Shown: positions 1 to 7,991 of the stretch, piece by piece
How positions within the stretch are numbered: the first letter of the stretch is position 1
Layout of the letters: every line of letters starts with the position of its first letter
DNA from: Pseudomonas viridiflava
GTDB lineage: Bacteria > Pseudomonadota > Gammaproteobacteria > Pseudomonadales > Pseudomonadaceae
NCBI RefSeq assembly: GCF_900601905.1
Contig: NZ_UWFA01000175.1
Span: forward strand, 1 to 64,000
Reading direction: 5' to 3'
DNA: 64,000 nucleotides
Notes under the pieces: model-generated
What the model was told of the DNA's origin: nothing
Seen by the model: the letters and a program-made list of their open reading frames with translations, nothing else
Database searches by the model: none
Made by a program: the position numbers and the translations under genes

Positions 1-110
1 ACGATGCTGATAATCAGTTGACTTCAGTCTGACAGCGCAAGCACCCACACGAATTGCTTGATTCAATTGTTAAAGAGCGGTTGGTTGATTCTTTCGTCTC
101 AACCGAGGCG
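1..110 (-). promoter_or_regulatory. rRNA operon leader with boxA antiterminator
   Basis: On the minus strand this is the transcribed leader of an rRNA operon whose 16S gene would lie just left of the window. The boxA-like core GCTCTTTAACAA is at 67-78, followed by AATTGAATCAAGCAATTCG and GTGTGGGTGCTTG, the usual Pseudomonas/gamma-proteobacterial pre-16S leader. BoxA recruits Nus antitermination factors. The 16S gene itself is not in the window, so the call rests on the leader and on the promoters next to it. Confidence 0.85.
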
Positions 111-113
111 CGC

Positions 114-141
114 ATTCTACAGCAGCCTCTGTATCTGTCAA
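114..141 (-). promoter_or_regulatory. rRNA promoter, proximal
   Basis: Read on the minus strand, TTGACA (136-141), a 16-bp spacer and TAGAAT (114-119) followed by a GCGCGCCTC discriminator. A consensus -35, a 16-bp spacer and a GC-rich discriminator are typical of growth-rate- and ppGpp-controlled rRNA promoters. Confidence 0.85.
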
Positions 142-232
142 GCGGTTATTTTAAGAAGCTTTCAAAGTTTCCTCTGCAACTTCAACCACTTGCGCTTCGA
201 TCAACTTCACGTTGCTCGTTAGCGGGAGGAGA

Positions 233-260
233 ATTCTACAGCGTTACAACCTGCTGTCAA
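233..260 (-). promoter_or_regulatory. rRNA promoter, middle
   Basis: Minus strand: TTGACA (255-260), 16-bp spacer, TAGAAT (233-238). It has the same architecture as the proximal promoter and lies 119 bp upstream of it. Confidence 0.8.
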
Positions 261-378
261 CCACCTTTTTTCACCGCTTCCGATCAACATCATCGAAACC
301 TCTTCTTCGCCAACTTCATCGTCCAACTCATTGATTATCAAGGAGTTTTTCGTTCTGTCTGCGCCAGAAGAGGTGCGA

Positions 379-406
379 ATTATAGAGAGATTCAGAACGG
401 CGTCAA
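379..406 (-). promoter_or_regulatory. rRNA promoter, distal
   Basis: Minus strand: TTGACG (401-406), 16-bp spacer, TATAAT (379-384). It is the third tandem promoter of the operon. AT-rich sequence (407-440) upstream of its -35 could serve as an UP element. Confidence 0.75.
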
Positions 407-454
407 CCCCTTATTTCACTAAAGTGTCACATATTCATGAAGCGCCCTGAAAAC

Positions 455-484
455 AAAGGGGCGAGCCTTGCGGCTCGCCCCTTT
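455..484. terminator. Hairpin terminator after the mmsA gene
   Basis: A perfect 13-bp inverted repeat (AAAGGGGCGAGCC ... GGCTCGCCCCTTT) lies directly downstream of the minus-strand dehydrogenase gene. On the minus strand it is followed by GTTTTC, a weak U tract. It separates that operon from the rRNA promoters. Confidence 0.75.
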
Positions 485-495
485 CCTGTCAGCCC

Positions 496-1989
496 TTACA
501 AGCTTGGGAACGCGAATTGCGACGCTTCATGGCTTGCCCGCTGCGGCCAGCGCTGGGTAATAGCCTTGCGCCGAGTGTAGAAACGAACGCCATCCGGACC
601 ATAGGCATGCAAGTCGCCAAATAGCGAACGCTTCCAGCCGCCAAAGCTGTGGTACGCAACCGGCACCGGCAGCGGCACGTTGACTCCGACCATGCCCACT
701 TCGATCTCATCACAGAACAACCGCGCCGCCTCACCATCGCGAGTAAAGATACAAGTACCGTTGCCGTACTCGTGATCGTTGATCAATTGCATGGCCGCTT
801 CGAGACTATCAACGCGCACGATGCACAGCACCGGGCCGAAGATCTCTTCTCTATAGATACGCATTTGCGGCGTGACCTGATCGAACAGGCAGCCGCCCAT
901 GAAGAAGCCGTCCTTATTGCCCGCGACACTCAACCCCCGACCATCAACCACCAGCTTCGCGCCTGCCTGAACGCCATCTTCTATATAGCCACTGACTTTA
1001 TCGCGATGCTGACCGGTGACCAGTGGCCCCATGTCCAGCCCGCAGGTCGTGCCCGCGCCGATTTTCAGCGACGCAATTTGTGGCACCAGCCTGGCAACCA
1101 AAGCATCGGCAACCTGGTCGCCGACACATACCGCAACCGAGATCGCCATGCAGCGCTCACCACACGATCCATAAGCAGCCCCCATCAACGCGCTGACCGC
1201 GTTGTCCAGGTCGGCATCCGGCATCAGCACCGCGTGGTTCTTCGCCCCGCCCAGTGCCTGAACGCGCTTGCCACGTGCAGCGCCTTCTTTATAGATGTAC
1301 TCGGCAATCGGGGTCGAGCCGACAAAGCTCAGCGCTTTGACTTCCGGCGCTTCAATCAGCGCGTCCACCGCAGCCTTGTCACCGTGCACGACATTAAGGA
1401 CGCCTTTAGGCAGGCCGGCTTCCTGCAACAACTGAGCAATCAGCAACGTGGAGCTTGGATCGCGTTCCGATGGTTTGAGAATGAAGCAGTTGCCGCACAC
1501 GATCGCCAACGGATACATCCACAGCGGCACCATCGCCGGGAAGTTGAACGGCGTAATGCCAGCCACCACGCCCAGCGGCTGAAAATCTGACCAGGCATCA
1601 ATGTTCGGCCCGACATTACGGCTGTATTCACCCTTGAGGATTTCCGGCGCTGCACAGGCAAACTCGACGTTCTCGATACCGCGCTTCAACTCACCCGCAG
1701 CGTCTTCGAGGGTCTTGCCATGTTCTTCGCTGATCAGCTGTGCAATACGGCCTTCATTCTGCTCCAGCAACTGCTTGAAGCGGAACATGACCTGGGCACG
1801 TTTTGCCGCTGGCGTATTGCGCCACGCAGGAAACGCAGCCTTGGCAGAGTCGATGGCTTGTTGCACGGTTTCGCGACTGGCCAAAGGTACTTTATGGATC
1901 GCCTGGCCGGTCGATGGATTGAAAACGTCGGCAGTGCGGCCCGTATCGGTCACGAACTGGCCATCGATCAGGTGTTGAATAGTGCTCAT
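496..1989 (-). CDS. mmsA: CoA-acylating (methyl)malonate-semialdehyde dehydrogenase
   Basis: Oxidises malonate semialdehyde or methylmalonate semialdehyde with NAD+ and CoA, giving acetyl-CoA or propionyl-CoA plus CO2. This is the last step of beta-alanine (and valine) breakdown. The 497-residue product has the aldehyde dehydrogenase fold with catalytic Cys280 in GERCMA. GGAKNHA (about 247-253) replaces the usual Glu-containing ELGGK motif, a mark of the CoA-acylating branch, and the NPSTG and PFNFPAM segments are also present. The ATG at 1989 has a GGAG ribosome site. It lies 61 bp downstream of bauA on the same strand, so the two are probably co-transcribed. In this context it corresponds to P. 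aeruginosa bauC, and its true substrate here is probably malonate semialdehyde. The gene is full length. Confidence 0.93.
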   Translation of the reverse strand: MSTIQHLIDGQFVTDTGRTADVFNPSTGQAIHKVPLASRETVQQAIDSAKAAFPAWRNTPAAKRAQVMFRFKQLLEQNEGRIAQLISEEHGKTLEDAAGELKRGIENVEFACAAPEILKGEYSRNVGPNIDAWSDFQPLGVVAGITPFNFPAMVPLWMYPLAIVCGNCFILKPSERDPSSTLLIAQLLQEAGLPKGVLNVVHGDKAAVDALIEAPEVKALSFVGSTPIAEYIYKEGAARGKRVQALGGAKNHAVLMPDADLDNAVSALMGAAYGSCGERCMAISVAVCVGDQVADALVARLVPQIASLKIGAGTTCGLDMGPLVTGQHRDKVSGYIEDGVQAGAKLVVDGRGLSVAGNKDGFFMGGCLFDQVTPQMRIYREEIFGPVLCIVRVDSLEAAMQLINDHEYGNGTCIFTRDGEAARLFCDEIEVGMVGVNVPLPVPVAYHSFGGWKRSLFGDLHAYGPDGVRFYTRRKAITQRWPQRASHEASQFAFPSL

Positions 1990-2050
1990 GAAATGACTCC
2001 GAAGCAGGCGCGACCACAGCCGCGCCTGTCATCTATATAGAAGAGGGTTA

Positions 2051-3397
2051 TCAGTCGATCTGATTCAACGCTTCGCCCACAGCGTCAAACAAACGGTCCA
2101 GGTCCTGCGGCTTGCTGTTGAAGGTTGGCCCGAACTGCAGGGTGTCGCCGCCAAAGCGTACATAGAACCCGGCTTTCCACAGTTTCATGCCCGCCTCGAA
2201 GGGACGCACGATTGCATCGCCATCACGTGGGGCAATCTGGATCGCGCCCGCCAGACCATAGTTGCGAATGTCGACGACATTTTTGGTGCCCTTGATACCG
2301 TGCAAGGCGCTTTCGAAATGCGGCGCGACTTCGGCGGCTTGCTGCACCAGATTCTCGCGCTGCAGCAGATCCAGCGCAGCCATACCGGCGGCACAGGCCA
2401 CCGGGTGCGCGGAATAGGTGTAGCCGTGAGGGAATTCAACCGCGTATTCAGGCGTCGGCTGATTCATGAAGGTCTGATAGATCTCGCTGCTGGCAATCAC
2501 CGCGCCCATGGGGATCGCGCCATTGGTGATCTGCTTGGCGATACACATCAGATCAGGCGTCACGCCGAAGCTGTCGGCACCGAACATTGAGCCGGTGCGA
2601 CCAAAGCCGGTGATCACTTCATCAAAGATCAGCAGGATGTTGTGCTGGTCGCAGATTTCGCGAAGGCGCTTGAGATAACCCTGCGGCGGCACAATCACCC
2701 CGGCAGAACCCGCCATGGGCTCCACGATGACTGCTGCAATATTGGAAGCGTCATGCAGCTCGATAAGCTTGAGCATCTCGTCTGCCAGCGCAATACCCCC
2801 CGCTTCCGGCATGCCTTTGGAATACGCATTGCTGGCCAGCAAGGTATGCGGCAGGTGATCGACATCCATCAACTGCCCAAACATTTTGCGATTGCCGTTC
2901 ACGCCGCCCAGGCTGGTACCCGCCACGTTGACACCGTGATAGCCGCGGGCACGACCGATCATTTTGGTCTTGCTCGCCTGCCCCTTGAGGCGCCAGTACG
3001 CGCGCACCATCTTTACCGCTGTATCGGCGCACTCGGAACCGGAGTTGGTATAGAAAACGTGATTCAGATTGCCCGGGGTCAGCTCGGTAATTTTCTCGGC
3101 CAGCTGAAAGGACAACGGGTGACCGAATTGAAACCCTGGGGAGTAATCCAGAATACCCAGCTGCCTGGAGACAGCTTCCTGAATCTCCTTGCGGGTGTGC
3201 CCCGCACCGCAGGTCCACAGGCCAGACAAGGCGTCGTAGATCTTGCGGCCCTTGTCGTCCGTCAGGTAACTGCCACTGGCCGCAACGATCAAACGCGGAT
3301 CGCGCTGGAAATTGCGATTGGCGGTGTAGGGCATCCAATGAGCATCAAGCTTCAATTGGCTGGCGATAGACATGTCGGACGACTCAAAACTGTTCAT
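2051..3397 (-). CDS. bauA: Beta-alanine--pyruvate transaminase
   Basis: PLP-dependent class III (omega) aminotransferase that moves the amino group of beta-alanine to pyruvate, giving malonate semialdehyde for the downstream dehydrogenase. With the ATG at 3397 the product is 448 residues, the length I recall for P. aeruginosa BauA; the upstream ATG at 3439 would add 14 unconserved residues. Visible motifs are LWTCGAGH near the N terminus, FDEVITGFGR with Asp259 contacting the PLP ring nitrogen, and the Schiff-base Lys288 in AKQITNG. An AGG ribosome site precedes 3397. It heads an operon with mmsA and is divergent from a LysR regulator that probably controls it. Confidence 0.93.
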   Translation of the reverse strand: MNSFESSDMSIASQLKLDAHWMPYTANRNFQRDPRLIVAASGSYLTDDKGRKIYDALSGLWTCGAGHTRKEIQEAVSRQLGILDYSPGFQFGHPLSFQLAEKITELTPGNLNHVFYTNSGSECADTAVKMVRAYWRLKGQASKTKMIGRARGYHGVNVAGTSLGGVNGNRKMFGQLMDVDHLPHTLLASNAYSKGMPEAGGIALADEMLKLIELHDASNIAAVIVEPMAGSAGVIVPPQGYLKRLREICDQHNILLIFDEVITGFGRTGSMFGADSFGVTPDLMCIAKQITNGAIPMGAVIASSEIYQTFMNQPTPEYAVEFPHGYTYSAHPVACAAGMAALDLLQRENLVQQAAEVAPHFESALHGIKGTKNVVDIRNYGLAGAIQIAPRDGDAIVRPFEAGMKLWKAGFYVRFGGDTLQFGPTFNSKPQDLDRLFDAVGEALNQID

Positions 3398-3522
3398 CGA
3401 AACGGACCTCGCTGGAGCGCTGGCGGAGAGTGGGAGCAAATTGTTGATGCAGCTAAAGTGCCACGGGGATAAAGTCGGGAAAATCCAACTTTTATGATCT
3501 TCAGTTAGTCGACTACTAAACT

Positions 3523-4440
3523 ATGAGCCGTCGCCCCGATCCTTTGGCACAAGTCAGCGATTTTGATATTCGCTTGCTGCGCATCTTCCGAAGCGTAGTC
3601 GAGTCCGGCGGTTTCTCAGCCGCCGAAAGCGCGTTGGGTATTGGCCGCTCGGCCATCAGCCAGCAGATGAGTGATCTTGAGCAACGCCTGGGCCTGCGTC
3701 TTTGCCAACGCGGGCGAGCCGGTTTTTCGGTCACCGAAGAGGGCCGCGAGGTTTACCAGTCGGCCTTGCAATTGCTGAGCGCTCTGGAAAGCTTTCGCAC
3801 CGAGGTCAACGGGCTGCATCAGCATCTGCGTGGCGAGTTGAATATCGGGCTGACCGATAATCTGGTCACCCTGCCCCACATGCGTATCACTCACGCTTTG
3901 GCGCAGCTCAAGGAACGCGGCCCGGACGTGCACATCAATATCCGCATGATTGCGCCCAATGAAGTGGAGCAAGGCGTGCTTGATGGTCGTTTGCATGTCG
4001 GCGTAGTCCCTCAGGCCAGCGCCTTGTCGGGGCTTGAATATCAGGCGTTGTACAGCGAGCGGTCGCTACTTTATTGCGCGGTGGGCCATCCGCTCTTCTA
4101 TATGGAAGATGGCGCACTGGATGATTCACGGCTGGCCGGGCAGGACGCCATCGCGCCGACCTTCCGCCTGCCCGCTGACATTCAGGCCCATTATCAGGCG
4201 CTCAATTGCACCGCCAGCGCGTCGGATCGCGAAGGCATGGCATTTCTGATTCTGACCGGTCGCTACATCGGCTACCTGCCGGACCATTACGCAAGTTTGT
4301 GGGTGCAGCAGGGGCGCTTGCGGGCGTTGAAACCTTCGTCTCGGTTCTACGACCTGAGCCTGGTCTCGGTCACCCGCAAAGGTCGGCGCCCCCATTTGGT
4401 GCTGGAAAGCTTTCTGCAGACGCTGGCTGCTACGCGGTGA
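3523..4440 (+). CDS. LysR-family regulator, divergent from bauA
   Basis: 305-residue LysR-type regulator. The N-terminal winged helix-turn-helix (about 13-72) has the typical ESGGFSAAESALGIGRSAIS pattern. A periplasmic-binding-protein-like effector domain follows (about 98-300). Its gene starts 125 bp from bauA in the opposite direction, the classic arrangement for a LysR activator of the divergent operon, so beta-alanine or a related amine is a plausible inducer. The role is inferred from position, and no operator was identified. Confidence 0.88.
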   Translation: MSRRPDPLAQVSDFDIRLLRIFRSVVESGGFSAAESALGIGRSAISQQMSDLEQRLGLRLCQRGRAGFSVTEEGREVYQSALQLLSALESFRTEVNGLHQHLRGELNIGLTDNLVTLPHMRITHALAQLKERGPDVHINIRMIAPNEVEQGVLDGRLHVGVVPQASALSGLEYQALYSERSLLYCAVGHPLFYMEDGALDDSRLAGQDAIAPTFRLPADIQAHYQALNCTASASDREGMAFLILTGRYIGYLPDHYASLWVQQGRLRALKPSSRFYDLSLVSVTRKGRRPHLVLESFLQTLAATR

Positions 4441-4462
4441 ATGTAGCCTCGCACGCGGTCCC

Positions 4463-4550
4463 GTAGGAGCGGCTTTAGCCGCGAAGATGCGGGCCTATCC
4501 GCTAGATCTTTGTTTTCAGCACGATCGCTCGCGGCTAAAGCCGCTCCTAC
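4463..4550. repeat. REP pair (REPIN), GTAGGAGCGGCTTTAGCCGCGA type
   Basis: Two REP units in inverted orientation (4463-4486 and 4530-4550), each a short imperfect hairpin (CGGCTTTAGCCG), between the LysR gene and the purine permease. This is a non-autonomous Pseudomonas repeat normally mobilised by a RAYT transposase. Confidence 0.85.
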
Positions 4551-4582
4551 AAATCCTGAACGCGACGCAAAATCCTGAGCAC

Positions 4583-4599
4583 TTGGACAGTTTTTTGCA
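4583..4599 (+). promoter_or_regulatory. Sigma54-type promoter of the purine permease
   Basis: TTGG-N8-TTGCA, with GG and GC exactly 10 bp apart as the -24/-12 elements require, ending 34 bp before the permease ATG. A near-identical sequence precedes the BMP binding-protein gene (16364-16380). It suggests nitrogen-controlled (NtrC/RpoN) expression. Confidence 0.65.
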
Positions 4600-4633
4600 C
4601 AGATATTGATACAAACAATGTCGAGACCTGCAC

Positions 4634-6025
4634 ATGCCGCCCGAAATCACTAACAGCAGCGATCTGATTTACGGTCTGGATGATCGCCCCAAACCGTTAC
4701 CGGCGATCCTCGCAGCGCTGCAGCACGTGCTTGCCAGCTTCGTCGGGATCATCACACCGCCGCTGGTGATCGGCTCGGCGTTGGGGCTGGGCGCGTACAT
4801 GCCTTATCTGATCAGCATGGCGTTGATGGTCTCTGGTGTAGGGACTTTCATCCAGGCGCGTCGGCCATTCGGCATTGGCGCCGGGATGATCTGCCTGCAG
4901 GGCACCAGCTTTGCGTTTCTGGGCGCGGTGTTGTCGGCGGGTTTTCTGGTCAAGCAACGGGGCGGCAGCCCTGAAGACATCCTGGCGATGATCTTCGGCG
5001 TGTGCTTTTTCGGGGCGCTGGTGCAGATCGTATTAAGCCGCTTCATCGGCCAGTTGCGCAGGGTCATCACGCCGCTGGTAACAGGCATCGTGATCACGCT
5101 GATTGGCGTGAGCCTGATCAAGGTCGGCGTGACGGACCTGGGCGGTGGCTTCAACGCGCCGGACTTTGGCGAGCCGCTGAATCTGGCGCTGGGCGGTTTT
5201 GTATTGCTGGTGATCATCCTGCTCAATCGTTCGGACACGCCCTGGATCCGCTTGTCCGCCATTATCATCGGCCTGGCCGTTGGCAGCCTTGCGGCGTGGT
5301 TCAGCGGAAAACTGATCCCGCACTCGGTCAGTGACCTGCCTCTGATCAGCGTGCCCATCCCGTTCAGATTTGGCTTCGCGTTTGACTGGAGCGCTTTTCT
5401 ACCCGTCGCGCTGATTTATCTGATCAGCACCATCGAAACCGTGGGCGACCTGACCGCCAACTGCATGCTTGCCCGCAAGCCCATCAGCGGCCCGAGCTAC
5501 ATCGCGCGGCTAAAGGGCGGCGTGCTGGGCGATGGTGTGAGCTGCATGATCGCCGCGACGTTCAGCGCGTTCCCCAATACAACGTTCGCCCAGAACAACG
5601 GGGTGATCCAACTGACCGGCGTTGCCAGCCGTTATGTCGGCCTGTACATCGGCGCGGTGCTGTTCGTACTCGGTCTGTTCCCGACCATCGGCGCCCTGCT
5701 CCAGCAGATCCCCAAACCGGTGCTGGGCGGCGCAACCCTGGTGATGTTCGGCAGTGTGGCGGCCGCAGGCGTACGCATTCTGTCCCAGGCACCGCTGGAC
5801 CGACGCAGCATGCTGATCATCGCTACCTCGTTTGGTGTTGGGCTGGGGATCGCAGCCCAGCCGGCGTTGTTACATCACATGCCCAGGCTGGTGCAAAACC
5901 TGTTCGACTCGGCGATCACCAGCGGCGGCATCACGGCCATCGTGATGTGCCTGCTGTTGCCGGAGGACAAGGCCCGCGTGGAGGCCGTCGAACCTGCCGC
6001 CGACGTAGAGAGATCGGCTCATTGA
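4634..6025 (+). CDS. NCS2-family purine (xanthine-type) permease
   Basis: Inner-membrane proton symporter for a purine base, most likely xanthine or uric acid. The 463-residue protein is strongly hydrophobic with about 12-14 membrane spans. It has the first-helix LQH motif (about 29-31), FAFDWSAFLPVALIY...ETVGD in the central region, and the NCS2 signature QNNGVIQLTG-ASRYVG (about 318-335), which is closer to XanQ/XanP-type than to uracil (UraA-type) carriers. It is preceded by a sigma54-type promoter and followed by a RutR-like regulator. The substrate is inferred from motif and neighbourhood. Confidence 0.88.
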   Translation: MPPEITNSSDLIYGLDDRPKPLPAILAALQHVLASFVGIITPPLVIGSALGLGAYMPYLISMALMVSGVGTFIQARRPFGIGAGMICLQGTSFAFLGAVLSAGFLVKQRGGSPEDILAMIFGVCFFGALVQIVLSRFIGQLRRVITPLVTGIVITLIGVSLIKVGVTDLGGGFNAPDFGEPLNLALGGFVLLVIILLNRSDTPWIRLSAIIIGLAVGSLAAWFSGKLIPHSVSDLPLISVPIPFRFGFAFDWSAFLPVALIYLISTIETVGDLTANCMLARKPISGPSYIARLKGGVLGDGVSCMIAATFSAFPNTTFAQNNGVIQLTGVASRYVGLYIGAVLFVLGLFPTIGALLQQIPKPVLGGATLVMFGSVAAAGVRILSQAPLDRRSMLIIATSFGVGLGIAAQPALLHHMPRLVQNLFDSAITSGGITAIVMCLLLPEDKARVEAVEPAADVERSAH

Positions 6026-6137
6026 ATGCTCAGGATGCTGAACGGTTAACAGGTTTTGCCCCGCCAACGCTTGTCGGATCGGCGCGGTTACGTTATCTGT
6101 TCTGCGTCGCACCCCATGATCTGTCACGGAACTGCCC

Positions 6138-6800
6138 ATGACCCTTGAAGTCCCTGCGCACAGCACCCTTGGCATCAAGCCTGCCAGCCGTATTCGCCAG
6201 AAGAATGAAGAAGCCATTATCAAAGCCGCCGAAGACGAGTTCGCCCGTCACGGTTTCAAAGGCACCAGCATGAATACCATCGCGCTGAACGCCGGGCTTC
6301 CCAAGGCAAATCTGCATTATTACTTCACCAACAAGCTCGGGCTCTATATCGCCGTGCTAAGCAATATCCTCGAACTGTGGGACAGCACCTTCAACAACTT
6401 GAAGGTCGAGGATGATCCCGCCCAGGCCCTGAGCCGCTACATTCGGGCGAAAATGGAATTCTCCCGACGCCACCCACAGGCGTCGCGGATCTTTGCCATG
6501 GAGATCATCAGCGGCGGCGAATGCCTGAATCAATATTTCAGTCAGGACTACCAGACCTGGTTCCAGGGACGTGCCGGGGTTTTCCAGGCGTGGATCGATG
6601 CGGGAAAAATGGACCCGGTCGACCCCGTGCACCTGATTTTCCTGCTGTGGGGCAGCACCCAGCACTATGCCGACTTCGCCACGCAGATCTGCCAGGTTAC
6701 TGGCCGCACGCGATTAACCAAGCAAGACATGGACGTGGCGAGCGACAATCTGATCCGCATCATTCTCAAGGGATGCGGCCTGGCAGTGCCTGACGCTTGA
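6138..6800 (+). CDS. TetR-family regulator, RutR-like
   Basis: 220-residue TetR-type repressor. The helix-turn-helix is at about 20-66 (FKGTSMNTIALNAGLPKANL followed by HYYF). The ligand-binding domain contains ISGGE, DYQTWFQG and LLWGSTQHYADF, as in RutR (the pyrimidine/purine-sensing regulator of E. coli). It lies 112 bp downstream of the purine permease on the same strand, so control of purine or pyrimidine nitrogen use is likely. The effector cannot be read from the sequence. Confidence 0.85.
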   Translation: MTLEVPAHSTLGIKPASRIRQKNEEAIIKAAEDEFARHGFKGTSMNTIALNAGLPKANLHYYFTNKLGLYIAVLSNILELWDSTFNNLKVEDDPAQALSRYIRAKMEFSRRHPQASRIFAMEIISGGECLNQYFSQDYQTWFQGRAGVFQAWIDAGKMDPVDPVHLIFLLWGSTQHYADFATQICQVTGRTRLTKQDMDVASDNLIRIILKGCGLAVPDA

Positions 6801-6847
6801 TCGATACCTGACGTGACGCAAATCCCGTCGATAGCTGGAACACACGC

Positions 6848-7441
6848 ATGTCCTTTACTCTGGTTGGCCCTTGTGAATATCGCGAAGAAATTCGCAAGAG
6901 CCGCTTCATCACCCTCGCCGCGCCGATCGCCAGCGCCGCCGATGCACAAGCGTTCATCGAGCAGCACAGCGACCTGAACGCGACCCACAATTGCTGGGCC
7001 TGGAAACTGTCCGACCAATACCGCAGTAACGATGACGGCGAACCCGGCGGAACCGCAGGCCGTCCGATCCTTGCGGCCATCGAGGCACAGGATTTCGATC
7101 AGGTCGTGGTCCTTGTGATTCGCTGGTACGGCGGCATTCAGCTAGGTACCGGCGGTCTGGCCCGGGCTTATGGCGGCGGTGCCAATAAATGTTTGCAGCA
7201 AGCCGAGCGTTTGCCGCTGATCAACCGAATCGCGCTGAGCCTGTCATGCAGTTTCAGCGAGCTGGCGCTGGTCAAGCTGCGGGTTGCGGAACTCAATGGG
7301 CTGGTGCAGAACGAAGATTTCACGGCCAACGGCGTCGAGCTGTCGATTGCTGTCGGGCCGGAGCAGGTGGAGATTTTGCGCAGACAGTTGGCGGATTTGA
7401 GTCGTGGGCGGATTGTGCTTCATCTCTTGTCTGACGCCTAG
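6848..7441 (+). CDS. yigZ: YigZ/IMPACT family protein
   Basis: 197-residue member of the conserved YigZ (UPF0029/IMPACT) family. The N-terminal domain carries the family signatures DDGEPGGTAGRPIL (about 59-72) and IRWYGGIQLGTGGLARAYG (about 91-109). A small ferredoxin-like C-terminal domain (DUF1949 type) follows from about 135. The eukaryotic relative IMPACT acts in translation control, but the bacterial role is not settled. It begins 47 bp after the TetR gene and may share its transcript. Confidence 0.88.
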   Translation: MSFTLVGPCEYREEIRKSRFITLAAPIASAADAQAFIEQHSDLNATHNCWAWKLSDQYRSNDDGEPGGTAGRPILAAIEAQDFDQVVVLVIRWYGGIQLGTGGLARAYGGGANKCLQQAERLPLINRIALSLSCSFSELALVKLRVAELNGLVQNEDFTANGVELSIAVGPEQVEILRRQLADLSRGRIVLHLLSDA

Positions 7442-7991
7442 CGCAGACCAGTAGGAGCGAGGCTTTCTCCACCACACTTGCACACATCTACTGTGCATCC
7501 GCCTGTGGATAAGCTGAGCACATGCGCCTGCAGCGCTTACGGACCATGGCTTGCGGCGAATTGATCACTTTCTGTACAGTCGTGTACTCAAATCTGAAAA
7601 ACCAAGACTTAACAGCGTCTTAGCGGCGCTTATTGCCCAAGGAACCAACCCTGCGGTTGTTTATATCGAGGTTTTTCGCTTGCGCACAATTCCTGTGGAC
7701 CAACCTGTGGATAACAGGTGCAACGCTCGCCCCGGCGCTTGGCGTAGCTCGCTCGGCGCAGGCTGGCTATTTTTTGCACAACCAAATGAGCCGTATTGAA
7801 TCAACCGGCTCAAGCTGTGCCCCGATCTGGTGCCTGTTCAATGGTCCGAACAGCCCTCTTCCAGCGGATACCTTCAACAAACCGGCTCGCACCGCCGTTG
7901 CGGCATGCCTGCAAGATAAACCTGCGAAAACCTGACTACTTGGCCAGGAAATTGCTTTATCCACAGGCGATCCATCTGACCTGAGCCTGTC
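7442..7991. other. Long intergenic region with three DnaA boxes
   Basis: 550 bp without a convincing gene; short frames here lack homology and codon bias. It contains three perfect 9-mer DnaA boxes: TGTGGATAA at 7504-7512 and 7706-7714, and TTATCCACA at 7957-7965. A degenerate half REP (GTAGGAGCGAGGC) is at 7451. The ABC ATPase gene starts 27 bp after the last box. Confidence 0.6.

Noticed and set aside
54-422. 122-codon open frame at the left edge
   Set aside because: It lies on the opposite strand of three rRNA promoters and the boxA leader, with no homology and poor codon bias.
7551-7984. Short frames in the DnaA-box intergenic region
   Set aside because: Overlapping in several frames without ribosome sites, bias or homology.
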